Of a stretch of DNA of 64,000 bases, positions 1 through 7,775 are shown piece by piece. The DNA lies in the NCBI GenBank assembly GCA_964353015.1, contig CAYGUA010000027.1, positions 15,210 through 79,209 on the forward strand, given 5' to 3'. A program made the position numbers and the translations under genes. The notes beneath the pieces are model-generated. The model saw only the letters and a program-made list of their open reading frames with translations. It was not told where the DNA came from and did not search any database. Each line of letters starts with the position of its first letter. Positions within the stretch are counted from its first letter, which is position 1. Source of the DNA: JAMZMI01 sp964353015 (GTDB taxonomy: Bacteria; Bacteroidota; Bacteroidia; Cytophagales; Cyclobacteriaceae).

Positions 1-2538
1 TTGCTTGTAAACCTTTGTTTCCGTATTACCATACTTAATAGCATTGTAAGGAGCCGGGGCTATTTGGATTCCAAGCAGACCGCTATTAAAAATTTCAACT
101 TCACTTGATACAAGCAAGCGGCCATCAGGAGAATATAAATTGATATCAGACTGCAGCAATGAAGCTACACGAGACACTATACTACTGAGATCATCTCTGT
201 TGATTTCATTGTTAAAAAAGCGCTCACTTGCTTCAATAAGGTATTCAGAGATGTTGTAGGCTTTGTTATTGAAATTCTTATCGATTTCCTCCTTGTAAGA
301 TTGATTAAGCGTGTTCAACAAGGCAATGCTCACAATCAGCATCGGTATGATGAAAGATAGTCCCAGATAGAGCTGGATCTTAGTGGATAGGTTAAAAACA
401 ATTCGTTGATCAACAGCCCTTCCGATGGTGAAAATCGATGCGAAACAGAATAATATAACTAAGAATAAAAATGAAAAATTAGAAATAATGGCAACCTTGG
501 AATAGGTGGGCGAAGCGATGACAAAGATTTTGCCTTCCGTAGTTAACAACCCATAAAAGTGAATCCCATTGAGTTCCAGTCCTTCTTCAAACAATAATGG
601 GTTTGTCAAATCCGGATAATTGAGCGCATTCTGAAATTCGAATCTGCCCCGCTTATACAATAACCGCCCTTCACGATACACGGCATAATCAAACCTATAT
701 TCATCAGTGAAATAATAGCTACTTTCCACCATAAGCTGTGGAAATACACTTACGGGTATGAATTTTTTTAACGTTAGTGAAAGCACAATAAATCCGACAT
801 TCCTGTCGAAAGAAGTAATCGGTATAAAACAGAAATATTTATCCTGAATGTTACCTTCCCTATCCTGGAAAAAATAAATATGCTCATAGTCAGTCTTGTA
901 AACATCAAGGGCATACAATTCTCTAAGGTTATCATATGATGGGGCATGCTCTTCAAAGGAATTGCCTTCTACATCAAATAAATGAACCTCAACATCATAT
1001 TTATTAAAATATGAAGACAAATATTGGGTTTTGATTTTATCCTCAATATTGCGCTTAGCAAGTAATCTATTACTTAATCTACTCCGTATGTAGGTATCTT
1101 TTTTAAGATCCTCAATTTTTTGATTGAGATAATATTCACCGAGAAAATCGTTCTTTATTAATAATCTATTGGCAAATTTCTTCTTTGAGATGAGCTCATC
1201 CTTTTCAAAATACTGATAGATCGTCACTGAATATGTTGTGGAAACCAGCACTAAAACCAGAGATACAAACAAAATGGATCTATAATCCAATCTGGATAAA
1301 TCAAAATCCAGATTAAATAATTGGATAAGCCCAAATGTGGCTCCCAACATGAGGAAAAAAGTGATGGATTTGCTCTCGCCCAAATAAATAGCTCCAACCA
1401 TCACAAGTAGGTAAATGAATAATCCCTTTAAAGTGGAAATACCTGCCTTTCGGTATATTAAAATGGCATATTGAAAAAGTCTGAAAAAGATAACAGACCA
1501 TATCAACAAAATCAGAATTGCGGCAATTCGAAATTGATCAAATTGAATCGTCTCACTAATATCGAGACTGATTAATGAATTATTTTGAATATTCCAGCTC
1601 ACTTTATAAAGACTGAAACACGCAAAATGGATGAAGATAAACATCAAGATTACATTGATCCATTTTGGAAAAGACAAGCCTATTTGTTTTAACAATCTAC
1701 TTACCAATTGAATGACCAGATAAATCAATATGGAATTGACTAACAAATCACCCAAAGAATAAGCATAGCTTGATGTAAAATAAATTGGGTTAAAAAGTGG
1801 TGTATCTATGGTTTCGGATGAAAGTATCCACAGAAACCAACGAATCACTAAAAGGCTGGTGATTTCAATGCTTGTTTTTGTAATGACATTTTCAATTTTA
1901 TTGACAAAGTAGAAAACCGACCAACCTATCATCACTGCAAGAATTAACGCGAATGATATAATCCACGCATCAAAATGGTAGAGTGACTGTGTTCTGATTG
2001 TTAAAGGAATTTTTAGATTTTGATACGCGACCACATCAGTACCATTCCCCAATTTCACTTTATAGTCTCCAAAAATTTCCGAATTGAATTCCTCTTTTAG
2101 GTACTGGTTTTTAATTGGAGGATCTACAAGTAATGGCACCAGTGAATAAATTTCAATCAATGCATTGTCATTGCCTACTGTCTCTCTACGAACTATGTAG
2201 AAATCCCCTTCAGCTTGAAATATGAATAAGGAAGCTTGGCTTCTTAGATTCAAATAACTACCCAATTGTGAATTGTCTGACCAATAGATCAAGCTTCCAT
2301 CAACAAAAACACGTTTTTTAAATCTACTATCAGAGGAAATATCAAATGGATTGGAATAGATGCCAAACTGATCTTTGAAATCTTGCAGATCATCATCCTG
2401 TTGGTTCAGAATATTTGACAAATTCTGTTCAATGCGAATTCTTATCTGCTCGGAATCTTTCGAGCTCTTTTGAAGCCACAACAATGAAGTTATTGCACAA
2501 AACAAAACGAATGAAAGAATCTGCAGAATGCGCTGCAT
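1..2538 (-). CDS. Large membrane sensor, probable histidine kinase N-terminal part (partial)
   Basis: The frame is open from an ATG at 2538 down to base 1, giving 846 residues with no stop, so the 3' end lies outside the window. An N-terminal membrane segment (about residues 5-22) is followed by an extracytoplasmic domain to about 195, then a cluster of about six or seven membrane segments (about 200-440), a second extracytoplasmic region, and another pair of membrane segments around 690-770. The last visible part resembles the region before the HAMP and kinase domains in large Bacteroidota sensor kinases, with the stretch DINLYSPDGRLLVSS. The kinase domain itself is not visible, so the histidine kinase call is inferred from architecture. 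It starts 26 bp after the DUF983 gene and is probably co-transcribed with it. Confidence 0.55.
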   Translation of the reverse strand, partial: MQRILQILSFVLFCAITSLLWLQKSSKDSEQIRIRIEQNLSNILNQQDDDLQDFKDQFGIYSNPFDISSDSRFKKRVFVDGSLIYWSDNSQLGSYLNLRSQASLFIFQAEGDFYIVRRETVGNDNALIEIYSLVPLLVDPPIKNQYLKEEFNSEIFGDYKVKLGNGTDVVAYQNLKIPLTIRTQSLYHFDAWIISFALILAVMIGWSVFYFVNKIENVITKTSIEITSLLVIRWFLWILSSETIDTPLFNPIYFTSSYAYSLGDLLVNSILIYLVIQLVSRLLKQIGLSFPKWINVILMFIFIHFACFSLYKVSWNIQNNSLISLDISETIQFDQFRIAAILILLIWSVIFFRLFQYAILIYRKAGISTLKGLFIYLLVMVGAIYLGESKSITFFLMLGATFGLIQLFNLDFDLSRLDYRSILFVSLVLVLVSTTYSVTIYQYFEKDELISKKKFANRLLIKNDFLGEYYLNQKIEDLKKDTYIRSRLSNRLLAKRNIEDKIKTQYLSSYFNKYDVEVHLFDVEGNSFEEHAPSYDNLRELYALDVYKTDYEHIYFFQDREGNIQDKYFCFIPITSFDRNVGFIVLSLTLKKFIPVSVFPQLMVESSYYFTDEYRFDYAVYREGRLLYKRGRFEFQNALNYPDLTNPLLFEEGLELNGIHFYGLLTTEGKIFVIASPTYSKVAIISNFSFLFLVILFCFASIFTIGRAVDQRIVFNLSTKIQLYLGLSFIIPMLIVSIALLNTLNQSYKEEIDKNFNNKAYNISEYLIEASERFFNNEINRDDLSSIVSRVASLLQSDINLYSPDGRLLVSSEVEIFNSGLLGIQIAPAPYNAIKYGNTETKVYKQ

Positions 2539-2564
2539 TGGCTTCACAGGATTATTTAAAACCC

Positions 2565-2963
2565 TTAAGATACATTATTTGGATGTGCTTTTGATGGATC
2601 GTATCGCGCACCACTAAACAGATGAACAAACAATGCCCGTGAATATCTAAATGTAAGTGGATAGAGCAGCAAAGACACCACGCCTATGGTAATGATATAG
2701 GTTTCCAAAGTAGGATCTTGAGCGAGAACATAAAGCACAACCACGGAAGTCAAAAATATCGCAACAGAGAGCGCATAACTGACATACATGGCACCATAAA
2801 AAAATCCAGGCTCTCTTTCAAATCGATAATCGCATTGAGGACATTTCTCATACATCCTTCCAAATCTTTTCAAATCATAGGAAGCATGTTCAAACATTTT
2901 GCCTTCACGACATTGAGGGCATTTACATTGAAGAATTGCTTGAAAAAGTCCTTTTTCGCTCAT
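2565..2963 (-). CDS. DUF983 family membrane protein with zinc-ribbon-like cysteines
   Basis: This 132-residue protein begins with a cysteine cluster (C13, C15, C18) and a second CPQC pair at 41-44, which together look like a zinc ribbon. Two hydrophobic segments follow at about 60-82 and 88-106. This layout is the DUF983 family, often found beside cytochrome oxidase genes in Bacteroidota and Alphaproteobacteria; its biochemical role is not established. Its start overlaps the end of the upstream 87-residue gene by 41 bp, so the two are translationally linked. Its place downstream of the oxidase operon suggests a part in oxidase assembly, but this is context only. Confidence 0.8.
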   Translation of the reverse strand: MSEKGLFQAILQCKCPQCREGKMFEHASYDLKRFGRMYEKCPQCDYRFEREPGFFYGAMYVSYALSVAIFLTSVVVLYVLAQDPTLETYIITIGVVSLLLYPLTFRYSRALFVHLFSGARYDPSKAHPNNVS

Positions 2964-3186
2964 TTACTTTTGAATTTCGAAACCATAAATAGGCTACAAC
3001 GCCGATGGCAACATAAGGTGTAAAAAACAGATATAATATGCCCGCATTAAGCCCTGCGGCTAAAGTAGTATCACCTTGACTCACATTGTTCACTATTTGC
3101 GTCCGGCACATGGCACATTGGGCCTGTGAGAGGAAAGGAATGATCAAAGTCAGGATAACCAAACAAGCTCTGTATAAACGTCTCAT
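2923..3186 (-). CDS. Small secreted-type membrane protein with a CAMC motif
   Basis: This 87-residue protein has a signal-like hydrophobic N-terminus ending near SQAQ, a CAMC motif immediately after it (C23 and C26), and one membrane segment at about 48-68 followed by a basic tail. The CxxC pair would sit just outside the membrane. Similar small proteins occur next to oxidase assembly genes in Bacteroidota, but no function can be named. It begins 6 bp after the DUF420 gene and overlaps the DUF983 gene by 41 bp. A thiol or metal-handling role during oxidase maturation is a guess from the motif and neighbours. Confidence 0.65.
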   Translation of the reverse strand: MRRLYRACLVILTLIIPFLSQAQCAMCRTQIVNNVSQGDTTLAAGLNAGILYLFFTPYVAIGVVAYLWFRNSKVNERKRTFSSNSSM

Positions 3187-3192
3187 ATTAGA

Positions 3193-3762
3193 TCAAAGGT
3201 AATAAGGTGAAATCATTAAATACACAATTACTCCGGTTACTGATACATATAGCCAAATCGGAAATGTGAACTTCACAATTTTTCTGTGCCGAACAATTTG
3301 ATCTGTCAAGGCAAAATAAAACGAAAGCAGAACAAATGGAACCACAATAATTGATAATGCTATGTGAGAAAGCAAAATGAACACATACATGGATCTCACA
3401 GCTCCTACGGCCAGCGTTTCATTTGGATCAAGAATACCATCATGATTCGCATCTCCATAAACCACAGATTGTGAATTTGAATGATAAAGCACATAAGATA
3501 TCAAGAATAGAGAACCCAGAATTAATCCTGTCATCATAAAACCTGAATGCCATCGAATATTGCTTTTCTTAATGGAGATCAATGCAAGCACGAGGCAAAT
3601 AGCAGTTGCACTATTTAAAAACGCATTTACGGTTGGCAGATATTTGATCCATACAGCATCAAGCCCTAAATCAAAGGAAGTGAAGAGTAATAACGCAACA
3701 ACCAAAGGAATCGCGATGGAAACGACCAGAATGATGCGGTAATAAAGCTTATTTGTTTTCAA
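3193..3762 (-). CDS. DUF420 family membrane protein with an EF-hand-like insertion
   Basis: This 189-residue protein has about five membrane segments and matches DUF420, a family that includes CtaM-like cytochrome oxidase assembly proteins. Conserved histidines lie at the membrane faces (WHSG near 71, the LYHS region near 92, SHIA near 132). Between two membrane segments, residues 104-115 form a 12-residue loop with D, N, D, I, D and E at positions 1, 3, 5, 7, 9 and 12, an EF-hand or dockerin-like calcium loop not typical of the family as I know it. The gene overlaps the end of the SCO-like gene by 14 bp. An oxidase maturation role follows from family and context. Confidence 0.8.
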   Translation of the reverse strand: MKTNKLYYRIILVVSIAIPLVVALLLFTSFDLGLDAVWIKYLPTVNAFLNSATAICLVLALISIKKSNIRWHSGFMMTGLILGSLFLISYVLYHSNSQSVVYGDANHDGILDPNETLAVGAVRSMYVFILLSHIALSIIVVPFVLLSFYFALTDQIVRHRKIVKFTFPIWLYVSVTGVIVYLMISPYYL

Positions 3763-4168
3763 TTTTTGATGTGTTCAAATTCAAAAGATAAATATCCAAC
3801 TCTGTCAGAAGTCGATCCATTTCCTCACGAGAAACCTGATACCCCCCTCTCAATCGTCCAACGCTATCAACAAATACAATGTCATAATTCTTAAAACAAG
3901 ACTTACCGTAAACAACCTCAATTTCAGATTGTTTTATATCTGACAGACCTTTTACCAAACGCTTTGCTTCATTTCTATTTTCAACCAAAGTCAAAGAATC
4001 AATCTGTAAGTAAGTCCGATTCTTTACAGATATACAACTCTCATTTACTGGCTCCAACACTGGCAGATCAAATTTATTTTCCCCAAAGATTTGAAGTATG
4101 AAATACCAAGTAATGGGTAATGCAAATACGATGATAAAAAAGGTAACTACTAGTATTTTTCTTTTCAT
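3749..4168 (-). CDS. Shortened SCO-like protein lacking the copper-binding core
   Basis: This 139-residue protein has one N-terminal membrane anchor (about 5-27) followed by FGENKFDLPV, which resembles the segment after the anchor in Bacteroidota SCO1/SenC proteins. Its C-terminus (VDSVGRLRGGY, then EEMDRLLTELDIYL) also resembles the SCO C-terminus. SCO proteins usually have over 200 residues and carry a CxxxC copper site and a later histidine; here the middle is missing, and the only cysteines, C45 and C91, are not in that arrangement. The locus position, before DUF420 and DUF983 and after the oxidase genes, is where SCO normally lies. I infer a reduced SCO homologue that cannot bind copper in the usual way. 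The start codon lies just after a terminator hairpin. Confidence 0.6.
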   Translation of the reverse strand: MKRKILVVTFFIIVFALPITWYFILQIFGENKFDLPVLEPVNESCISVKNRTYLQIDSLTLVENRNEAKRLVKGLSDIKQSEIEVVYGKSCFKNYDIVFVDSVGRLRGGYQVSREEMDRLLTELDIYLLNLNTSKIENK

Positions 4169-4171
4169 GGC

Positions 4172-4203
4172 ATAAAAAAAGAGGCTTATAAAAGCCTCTT
4201 TCC
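4172..4203 (-). terminator. Rho-independent terminator after the oxidase operon
   Basis: A perfect 10-bp stem (arms 4178-4187 and 4192-4201) with a 4-base loop is followed on the minus strand by seven T. It lies 20 bp downstream of the subunit IV stop codon and only a few bases before the SCO-like start codon at 4168, so the smaller downstream cluster depends on read-through or another promoter. Confidence 0.85.
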
Positions 4204-4222
4204 TTTATTCGTTTCATTTCTA

Positions 4223-4549
4223 TCAATACAACACGTCAAAAATCGCACTTCCTTGCATGATAAGAATAGCCAGGAGAAATACAATAAACATTGTTGGTAG
4301 CAAGATTGACCAGATAAGGGATTTTCTTTCATGCGACAAGTGCATGAACTCACCTACAATGTAAAATGCTTTTAGAATTGTAAGTGCCACAAATACTGCA
4401 GTCTTAAAGCCGCCCGCAGAAACTGTAAAGGCTATAATAAATTCGACAGCAGTTACTGCCAGGAGAATAAGCATAACTTTCCAAATTCCCCAGATTTTAG
4501 CTTTATCGGCCGGCTGAACCTGAACTTGAGATGTATTTTCGTGTTCCAT
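4223..4549 (-). CDS. Cytochrome c oxidase subunit IV (prokaryotic type)
   Basis: This 108-residue protein has three membrane segments and the GEFMHLSHERK signature of the bacterial oxidase subunit IV (COX4/CyoD-like) family. I chose the ATG at 4549 because it gives the family's usual short hydrophilic N-terminus, while a longer frame would run into the subunit III gene. It is the last gene of the act-cta operon, 20 bp after subunit III, and is followed by a strong terminator. It acts as an accessory membrane subunit of the caa3-type oxidase. Confidence 0.88.
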   Translation of the reverse strand: MEHENTSQVQVQPADKAKIWGIWKVMLILLAVTAVEFIIAFTVSAGGFKTAVFVALTILKAFYIVGEFMHLSHERKSLIWSILLPTMFIVFLLAILIMQGSAIFDVLY

Positions 4550-4569
4550 GATCTTTTCTAAATTAATAA

Positions 4570-5289
4570 TTAAACAAGGTAAAAGAAGGTGAATACAAAC
4601 ACCCAAACCAAATCCACAAAATGCCAATAAAGTCCAACTTTTTCAACCATTTCGTAATGACCTCTTTTCTCTAATTTCCCAACTGTAGTTTGGTAGAATA
4701 CTATGAAGTTTAACATGACTCCACTAAAAACGTGGAAACCATGGAATCCTGTAATGAAGAAGAAAAGTGCAGCAAAATTTGAAGGACCATATTCATTCCA
4801 TGACAAACCAGCTCCACCTCCGCCAGTACCAGCGATAAAGTGAGACCATTCCCAAGCCTGACATCCTAAGAAAGTTAATCCACCTAATATTGTCCAAAGC
4901 ATCCATTTTTCAACCGCAGGTCTATCCATTCTATGTCCAGCCTCTACTGCCAATACCATGGTTACACTACTAAGGATCAATATGAAAGTCATTATACCAA
5001 CAAAGACCAATGGTAAAGAGACACCATGCAAGAAAGGTACTGCCTCAAACACTTTTTCCGGAATCGGCCAATATTCTTGTGAGAACACAAAATCTTCAAT
5101 CATCCCATCATATGCAGGGTGGCTGAATCTGATTAAGCCGTATGTGATAAGTAATGCCGAGAATGTAAATGCATCTGAAAGCAGGAAGAACCACATCATG
5201 AGTTTGCCATAACTGGCCTTCATTGGAGCTGTTCCGCCACTCCAAGCATTCATGTTGCTATCATCCACCAAAACTGCAGTGTGTGCCAT
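4570..5289 (-). CDS. ctaE: Cytochrome c oxidase subunit III
   Basis: This 239-residue membrane protein carries subunit III features: an early membrane segment with MMWFFLLSDAFTF, the QAWEWSHFI segment, and the FFFITGFHGFHVFSG and LYWHFVDLVWVFVF motifs of the last two segments. It forms part of the heme-copper oxidase core but has no redox centre. Residues 1-25 are a soluble extension. It follows another subunit III gene by 11 bp. Two tandem subunit III genes in this operon are common in Bacteroidota; this one has the fuller family signature. Confidence 0.93.
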   Translation of the reverse strand: MAHTAVLVDDSNMNAWSGGTAPMKASYGKLMMWFFLLSDAFTFSALLITYGLIRFSHPAYDGMIEDFVFSQEYWPIPEKVFEAVPFLHGVSLPLVFVGIMTFILILSSVTMVLAVEAGHRMDRPAVEKWMLWTILGGLTFLGCQAWEWSHFIAGTGGGGAGLSWNEYGPSNFAALFFFITGFHGFHVFSGVMLNFIVFYQTTVGKLEKRGHYEMVEKVGLYWHFVDLVWVFVFTFFYLV

Positions 5290-5300
5290 AATGAATCAGT

Positions 5301-5882
5301 CTAATTGTTAAAAACCAAAAATAAATATAAATACAACCAAAGTCCACCTAAAAAATGCCAATAAGTTATACACATTTCCAACTGAGCTAAATTCTTAGAG
5401 TGAACTTTGTATTTAAATGAATTGTAAAGCACCACAGTAAGGAAAATCAAGCCACCAAATAAGTGAGCAACATGTAAACCAGTAAATACATAAATGAATG
5501 ATCCCACCGGATTTCCCACAAAGAATACGTCTTGATTTACCAGTTGTCCCCAGGATAAGAATTGTCCAATAGTAAAGGCAACAGCCAGTAAACCCGTAAT
5601 AACCAACCCCAAACGGATATTCAATAAATTATTTCTTTTTGCTGAAATGTATGCAAAATGAATGCTCACGCTACTCAAAACGATAAGCACTGAAGTCAAA
5701 AGGAAATAAGAAGGAAACTCAATCAAGCTCCAATTGCCTTCCGCCTTTTTAACAATATAAGCACTTGTCAATGATGCAAAAATCATCGTGACAGAAATCA
5801 TAAAAAGCCACATGGCAAATTTCTTTGGGTGCATTGATCTCACCCTGATGTTACCTATTGGAATATCTGCTGATTTCTCCAT
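5301..5882 (-). CDS. Cytochrome c oxidase subunit III (second, shorter copy)
   Basis: This 193-residue protein has five membrane segments and subunit III motifs: LWLFMISVTMIFASL at the start, FIYVFTGLHVAHLFGG in the middle and ITYWHFLGGLWLYLYLFL at the end. It lies between ctaB, whose stop directly abuts this start, and the longer subunit III. Sequence similarity to its neighbour is limited to the family motifs, so this is an old duplication. It is expected to be a structural subunit of the caa3 complex; whether both copies are in one complex cannot be told from sequence. Confidence 0.9.
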   Translation of the reverse strand: MEKSADIPIGNIRVRSMHPKKFAMWLFMISVTMIFASLTSAYIVKKAEGNWSLIEFPSYFLLTSVLIVLSSVSIHFAYISAKRNNLLNIRLGLVITGLLAVAFTIGQFLSWGQLVNQDVFFVGNPVGSFIYVFTGLHVAHLFGGLIFLTVVLYNSFKYKVHSKNLAQLEMCITYWHFLGGLWLYLYLFLVFNN

Positions 5883-6770
5883 TTATATTTTGTCTATTAA
5901 ATAAGCAATTTGAACGATAGGTAGGTATATGAAGGATCCAAACATGATTTTTAAAGCTGACTTACGGGAATAGTCTTTCATCAACATAAATGTCTGAGAT
6001 AAAAACAATGCTCCACATACAGTAGCTATTACACCGCTCGTTATACCTGTAAATCCAAAATAAGTAGGAAGGAGTCCAAGAGGCAATAAAAACAAAGTAT
6101 ATGTCATAATATTGATCGCAGTATTCAAATCCTGCTTCCCCGCACTTGGCAATAATTTAAACCCAGCTTTTTTGTAATCTTCATCAGCAACCCAAGCTAT
6201 CGCCCAGAAATGTGGGAACTGCCAAATAAACTGAATACCAAAAATGATCAACGCTTCATAAGTAATTGCGCCTGTGGCAGCCGTCCAGCCTAATAAAGGA
6301 GGTAATGCACCAGGAATAGCTCCAACAAAAACAGCAATTGGTCCTACTCTTTTAAGTGGTGTATAAACAAATGAATAAAGAATCATTGATACGATCGAAA
6401 GCACCACAGTTAACATATTTGTTTGCCAGATAAGTAGGCTTAAACCAATAAATCCAGTTAATATAGAGAATTGAAGTGCCTCCTGTTTGGTTAATCTTCC
6501 TGTCGGTAAAGGTCTTCCCTGAGTTCGTTTCATCAGACTATCGTACTCTACCTCCTTTATTTGGTTGATGATTACAGATGATCCTGAAATTAAAAACCCT
6601 CCAAAAACCAAGGCGGCAAAATTAAACCAGCTCACCTCACCCTTATTACCTAACAAATACCCAAAACCACTTGAAAAGGCTACCAACGATGACAACCTCA
6701 CTTTTAGCAATTCTATAAAAGCTTTTGCCTTTTCTATACCTGTTAAATTAACCGAAGCTGATGGATACAT
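5883..6770 (-). CDS. ctaB: Heme O synthase (protoheme IX farnesyltransferase)
   Basis: This 295-residue UbiA-family prenyltransferase converts heme B to heme O by adding a farnesyl group, the first step to heme A. About nine membrane segments are visible. The first catalytic loop has NQIKEVEYDSLMKRTQGRP, with the Asn/Asp motif and the RT-x-RP signature of CtaB/CyoE; the second loop has WAIAWVADEDYKKAGFKLLP. Length matches the family. The start abuts the ctaA stop, and the end abuts the following subunit III gene, so translation is tightly coupled. Confidence 0.95.
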   Translation of the reverse strand: MYPSASVNLTGIEKAKAFIELLKVRLSSLVAFSSGFGYLLGNKGEVSWFNFAALVFGGFLISGSSVIINQIKEVEYDSLMKRTQGRPLPTGRLTKQEALQFSILTGFIGLSLLIWQTNMLTVVLSIVSMILYSFVYTPLKRVGPIAVFVGAIPGALPPLLGWTAATGAITYEALIIFGIQFIWQFPHFWAIAWVADEDYKKAGFKLLPSAGKQDLNTAINIMTYTLFLLPLGLLPTYFGFTGITSGVIATVCGALFLSQTFMLMKDYSRKSALKIMFGSFIYLPIVQIAYLIDKI

Positions 6771-7775
6771 TTATAGTGAAACGGATTTGAAATTAGATGC
6801 CAAAAATAAGTAAAATATAAGTCCGAAGGACAATGTCCCCAGAAACAAATGGGCTGGTTGAGCAAAAGCTGGGAAATTAAAATATGCCATAATCGCCCCC
6901 AAAGCAATTTCCAAAACCACAGTAATAACTAAACTATAGAGAAGTAGGTTTTGTCTTAATTGAGATAAATTTATGTAAGTGAAATATCCTATTAAAATTG
7001 CAAGAAGTATTGAATAAGATCTGTGGATATAAAACAAAATACTAAGGTTAGATATCCAACTTGATTTCGAGATTCCTAGTAAATGAATCTGATCAACTTG
7101 TTCTCTTACCTGGGTACCAAATACTATTTGCACTGTAAACAAGAATAGAATAATTCCTATCAGCATTTTTCCTTTCAAAAACATTTGATTATCCAACATT
7201 CTGAATCGCTGTACAAGTAATAAGGCCACCAATAACAATGCTAATCCCATATGGAAAGAAATAAATCCGGGCAACAAATTAGTTGACACTACCAAAGACC
7301 CAATCCAACCTTGAAATAATACGAGAATAAAAGAAAATACACCGAGGAATTTGACCCAAGTATCTTTAGATCCGAAAGACAGAATCATATTTAAGACAAT
7401 AAAAATCCCAATTACAACCCCAACTAATCGATTAATATATTCGACCCAAGCCTTTTCAGCACTATAATAAGTTTTCGCGGCTGCATTAGGATCATTCATC
7501 ACTTTTTCAGCGAGAGCACCTAAACCTATTGATGATAAAACACTTGATAATCTCTGATTTTTAACTACCCTTTGATCTGAATAAATAACCTCATAATCCA
7601 ATGGTAACTCATTAACAGATGAAGGAGGAATATATCCGCCAAAGCATTTAGGCCAGTCTGGACAACCCATTCCTGCTCCCATACTACGAACAATGCCGCC
7701 TACTAATATCAGAAAGTAGACGGCAATGATCGTATATAAATTGATTTTATGAAATCTATTATTTTTTTGCAGCAT
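6771..7775 (-). CDS. ctaA: Heme A synthase (COX15/CtaA family)
   Basis: This 334-residue membrane protein oxidises heme O to heme A for the oxidase. It shows the family signature GGIVRSMGAGMGCPDWPKC near the N-terminus, the ExxxRxxG-like stretch EYINRLVGVVIG at about 111-122, and heme-ligand histidines in SFHMGLALLL and in IHRSYSILLA and QPAHLFLG. Eight membrane segments are present. The first 17 bp overlap the end of ctaD, consistent with coupling. It works with the adjacent ctaB to supply the cofactor of the oxidase encoded in the same operon. Confidence 0.93.
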   Translation of the reverse strand: MLQKNNRFHKINLYTIIAVYFLILVGGIVRSMGAGMGCPDWPKCFGGYIPPSSVNELPLDYEVIYSDQRVVKNQRLSSVLSSIGLGALAEKVMNDPNAAAKTYYSAEKAWVEYINRLVGVVIGIFIVLNMILSFGSKDTWVKFLGVFSFILVLFQGWIGSLVVSTNLLPGFISFHMGLALLLVALLLVQRFRMLDNQMFLKGKMLIGIILFLFTVQIVFGTQVREQVDQIHLLGISKSSWISNLSILFYIHRSYSILLAILIGYFTYINLSQLRQNLLLYSLVITVVLEIALGAIMAYFNFPAFAQPAHLFLGTLSFGLIFYLFLASNFKSVSL

